A DNA stretch of 64,000 nucleotides from Taenia hydatigena (Eukaryota > Platyhelminthes > Cestoda > Cyclophyllidea > Taeniidae). The notes beneath the pieces are model-generated. The model was not told the DNA's origin. It searched no databases and saw nothing but the letters and a program-made list of their open reading frames with translations. Every line of letters starts with the position of its first letter. Within the stretch, counting starts at the first letter, position 1. Where the stretch lies: assembly GCA_036345935.2 (NCBI GenBank), contig JADWOT020001475.1, positions 58,982 through 122,981 of the forward strand. Direction: 5' to 3'. Shown piece by piece: positions 62,001 through 64,000 of the stretch. The position numbers were made by a program, and so were the translations under genes.

Positions 62001-64000
62001 ATGTGAATCTTAGGTCCTATTTTGATGCCATATTACCGTACGTATAGAGTTTGCTTAGATATCAGTACTTAACCAGTTGTCGTTTACACCGATGCCATTG
62101 CTCGTCTTAATAGTAATTGTCCTACTTATGCGGACGTATCGATGCACGTTGTCGTAGTATAGGCCACGCTTCAGTGCTGCCGACCACTCACAAACAGCGG
62201 ATCACACTAACTCCACTATACAGGCACTGCCAAGCTTTAAGCATTACGTCTACCTTACTCTGTGGAAGGGTATCATTTTGCGTCCGATCCTCAGACAAAA
62301 GTCACGTATTGCACAGCTTGGCTTTACTTACAAATAGCCGTAGAACGCAATTAACTAAACTTACCAGGAACAAACGACTTCGATATGGGTGGCAGTCGTC
62401 TGCAGAAAAACATCTTACTCCGCAAGTTACCAACGCTTGGTAACGCATCATCAACGAGGCAATAGGCTTTGGATCCTTTGCTGTTCTAATTAACACCAAA
62501 TCATGAAATATGCAAGCGCTCGTCTACACTCGACACATTTGAGGGGTCAAAATCCTTAGCTTCTTTTCATATAATTCCGTGATTTCGTCATATTTATCGT
62601 TATCTTCTGCTTTGGAATTGGCATAGCATGAATGTCTATCACTGTCTTGGGATTCCTTAAGGTCCTTGTACCCTTACGGCATTAGTAACACATGAATAAC
62701 GTGCCAGCGCTGCCGTTTCAGATATTCCAGTGGCATCAAAAATTGACGGGTTTCACTTAACATTAACTTCAATTCTCAGAAATTTCAATATATCAGCATT
62801 AAAAGTAGAATGCTTTACGTAAATTCGCACAGAAGCACCTATTTTTGCATCAAAAGGTGGGAATGAATTAGCAATGTGTTTCTTTTGATTCATAGCTTGG
62901 CGAAGTTGGAAGCCAATCGTAACCCTTGGAATTCTCCCATCCACTTGTTTTAGGTATTTGCGTCTACTTAAACTTTAAAAGGACGGCCGTACATCGCTAG
63001 GTTTCCTTCTGCGCCAAACATATCCAAATATTGATTCACTGTCACATTTATAGGGTTGTTTTGATTGGTTACGTACGCAATGAGGTGTAGCCACAATTTT
63101 CTTCATATTTAACAAACATATAGCGGTATACTTGAAGACCGTAGTTAATTTTAGAAGGCTGGGTAAAGCAATAGAAAGCACATGTAAATTGTTGTAACAA
63201 ATTCTAAATGTTCAGACAGTCTAAAAATCAAAACAAAACAAAAGTCCTTATTGCGAGAAAAGAATGCAGCGCAAGATATGAAATGTGAGACTGGTAAGCA
63301 AAAAGGCAGATAAACAATGTTTCAGAACAAAAGTTTTCGGAAGGGACGAGATACACTTTGATGCTGTTGGAAAGCACATTTGCCAATTTCGCACCATAGA
63401 AATTCTAATTTTGAACTTAGTTTCTGCCAACTGCCGATAATTGGGTGAAAAGCGAAAATTTCGTTGCCAAGCTTGAACGTCAGATCAACGACTGCATCTG
63501 TTACATAGAGCAGCAACCACCCACTTCATGAGAATAATGATTTGCAATGCTGGTGTCAAATGTTTTACCATCTATGAAATTTGCTTAAGCAGCAAAACGA
63601 CGCTTCGCTCAAGAATCTGGGGGTAAGATGAAATTGACCAAACAATACCGTTTTCAATATCTGAATGGAAGTGGGAGCAAGCTAAGAACGTGTTTATGAA
63701 ATATTTTTCTGTAGTAGGCTTCTTTAATTGAAATCCGTTACAACGGAATTGTCGCAGCAATGGCATTTAAATTTTTATGGTTGTAAATTAGTAAGTATTT
63801 GATTTGTTGCACAGCGCTACTCATCAGATTGATCAAAGATATTGCTTGTGAATGACGTGAAGGAGTTGGTTTAAATTATGTAGTATTGAGAAGAACTGAT
63901 AACAATGCCGGCATTAAAGCATAGTCTTTTCTTAAAAACAGAAAGGTTAGAACTTGCGAACTGCTGATGAATATTAGGGCACATTAGTTTAAAAAATGGC
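59070..64000. other. No gene recognised
   Basis: AT-rich. A Cys-containing minus-strand frame at 59811-60035 and a GC-richer patch at 62117-62499 (minus-strand CGVRCFSADDC before a CTG|GTAAGT donor near 62368) were examined. Neither could be tied to a family or to partner exons. Confidence 0.35.

Noticed and set aside
62302..62499. Minus-strand frame with CGVRCFSADDC before a GTAAGT donor
   Set aside because: The donor is good, but no second exon or recognisable domain was found. The opposite strand is equally open.
1..64000. CRISPR arrays, bacterial operons, rRNA or complete tRNA genes
   Set aside because: None seen. The sequence has animal-type introns, and repeats are tandem or inverted without a repeat-spacer pattern.

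Overview
The window looks like nuclear DNA of an animal with short introns, most likely a parasitic flatworm (cestode-like). That placement is an inference. It rests on AT-rich sequence with very low gene density, coding exons of 50-250 bp joined by GT-AG introns (several only 70-120 bp), a receptor guanylate cyclase relic, a CELF/Bruno-type relic, and no operons or bacterial-type genes. Most long open frames do not look like genes. Recognisable genes had to be assembled exon by exon from splice sites and matching phases.

Layout. (1) 1-3478 is bounded by 209-bp inverted repeats (about 99% identical, running off the left edge) and encloses a truncated C2H2 zinc-finger gene on the minus strand. 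(2) 3.5-13.6 kb holds nothing recognisable except a tRNA-like pol III box pair at 11.48-11.54 kb. (3) 13.6-15.5 kb is a plus-strand relic of a receptor-type guanylate cyclase with lost splice acceptors, frameshifts and altered catalytic residues. (4) 16.47-17.75 kb is a decayed tandem array with a period near 170 bp. (5) 21.5-23.9 kb is a diverged second copy of the zinc-finger locus without the inverted repeats. Its four exons still splice in frame to give a predicted 103-residue protein with three fingers. (6) 20.6-21.5 and 26.2-26.7 kb carry diverged members of a second repeat. (7) 38.4-39.3 kb is a relic of a CELF/Bruno RNA-binding protein. (8) 43.8-53.2 kb, minus strand, is the main intact gene: an 11-exon sodium/solute symporter (SSS) related to DUR3 urea transporters. 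All ten exon junctions agree in phase and give about 664 residues. (9) 53.24-54.23 kb is a 994-bp foldback element 28 bp upstream of that gene's start codon. (10) 56.9-57.9 kb has short membrane-helix-coding stretches on the same strand, possibly remains of a paralogue. The rest to 64 kb shows no supported gene.

The genes do not form a pathway. The common theme is duplication and decay: a zinc-finger gene duplicated and one copy enclosed in a TIR element, two relic genes, a diverged transporter with a foldback element at its 5' end, and several old repeat families.
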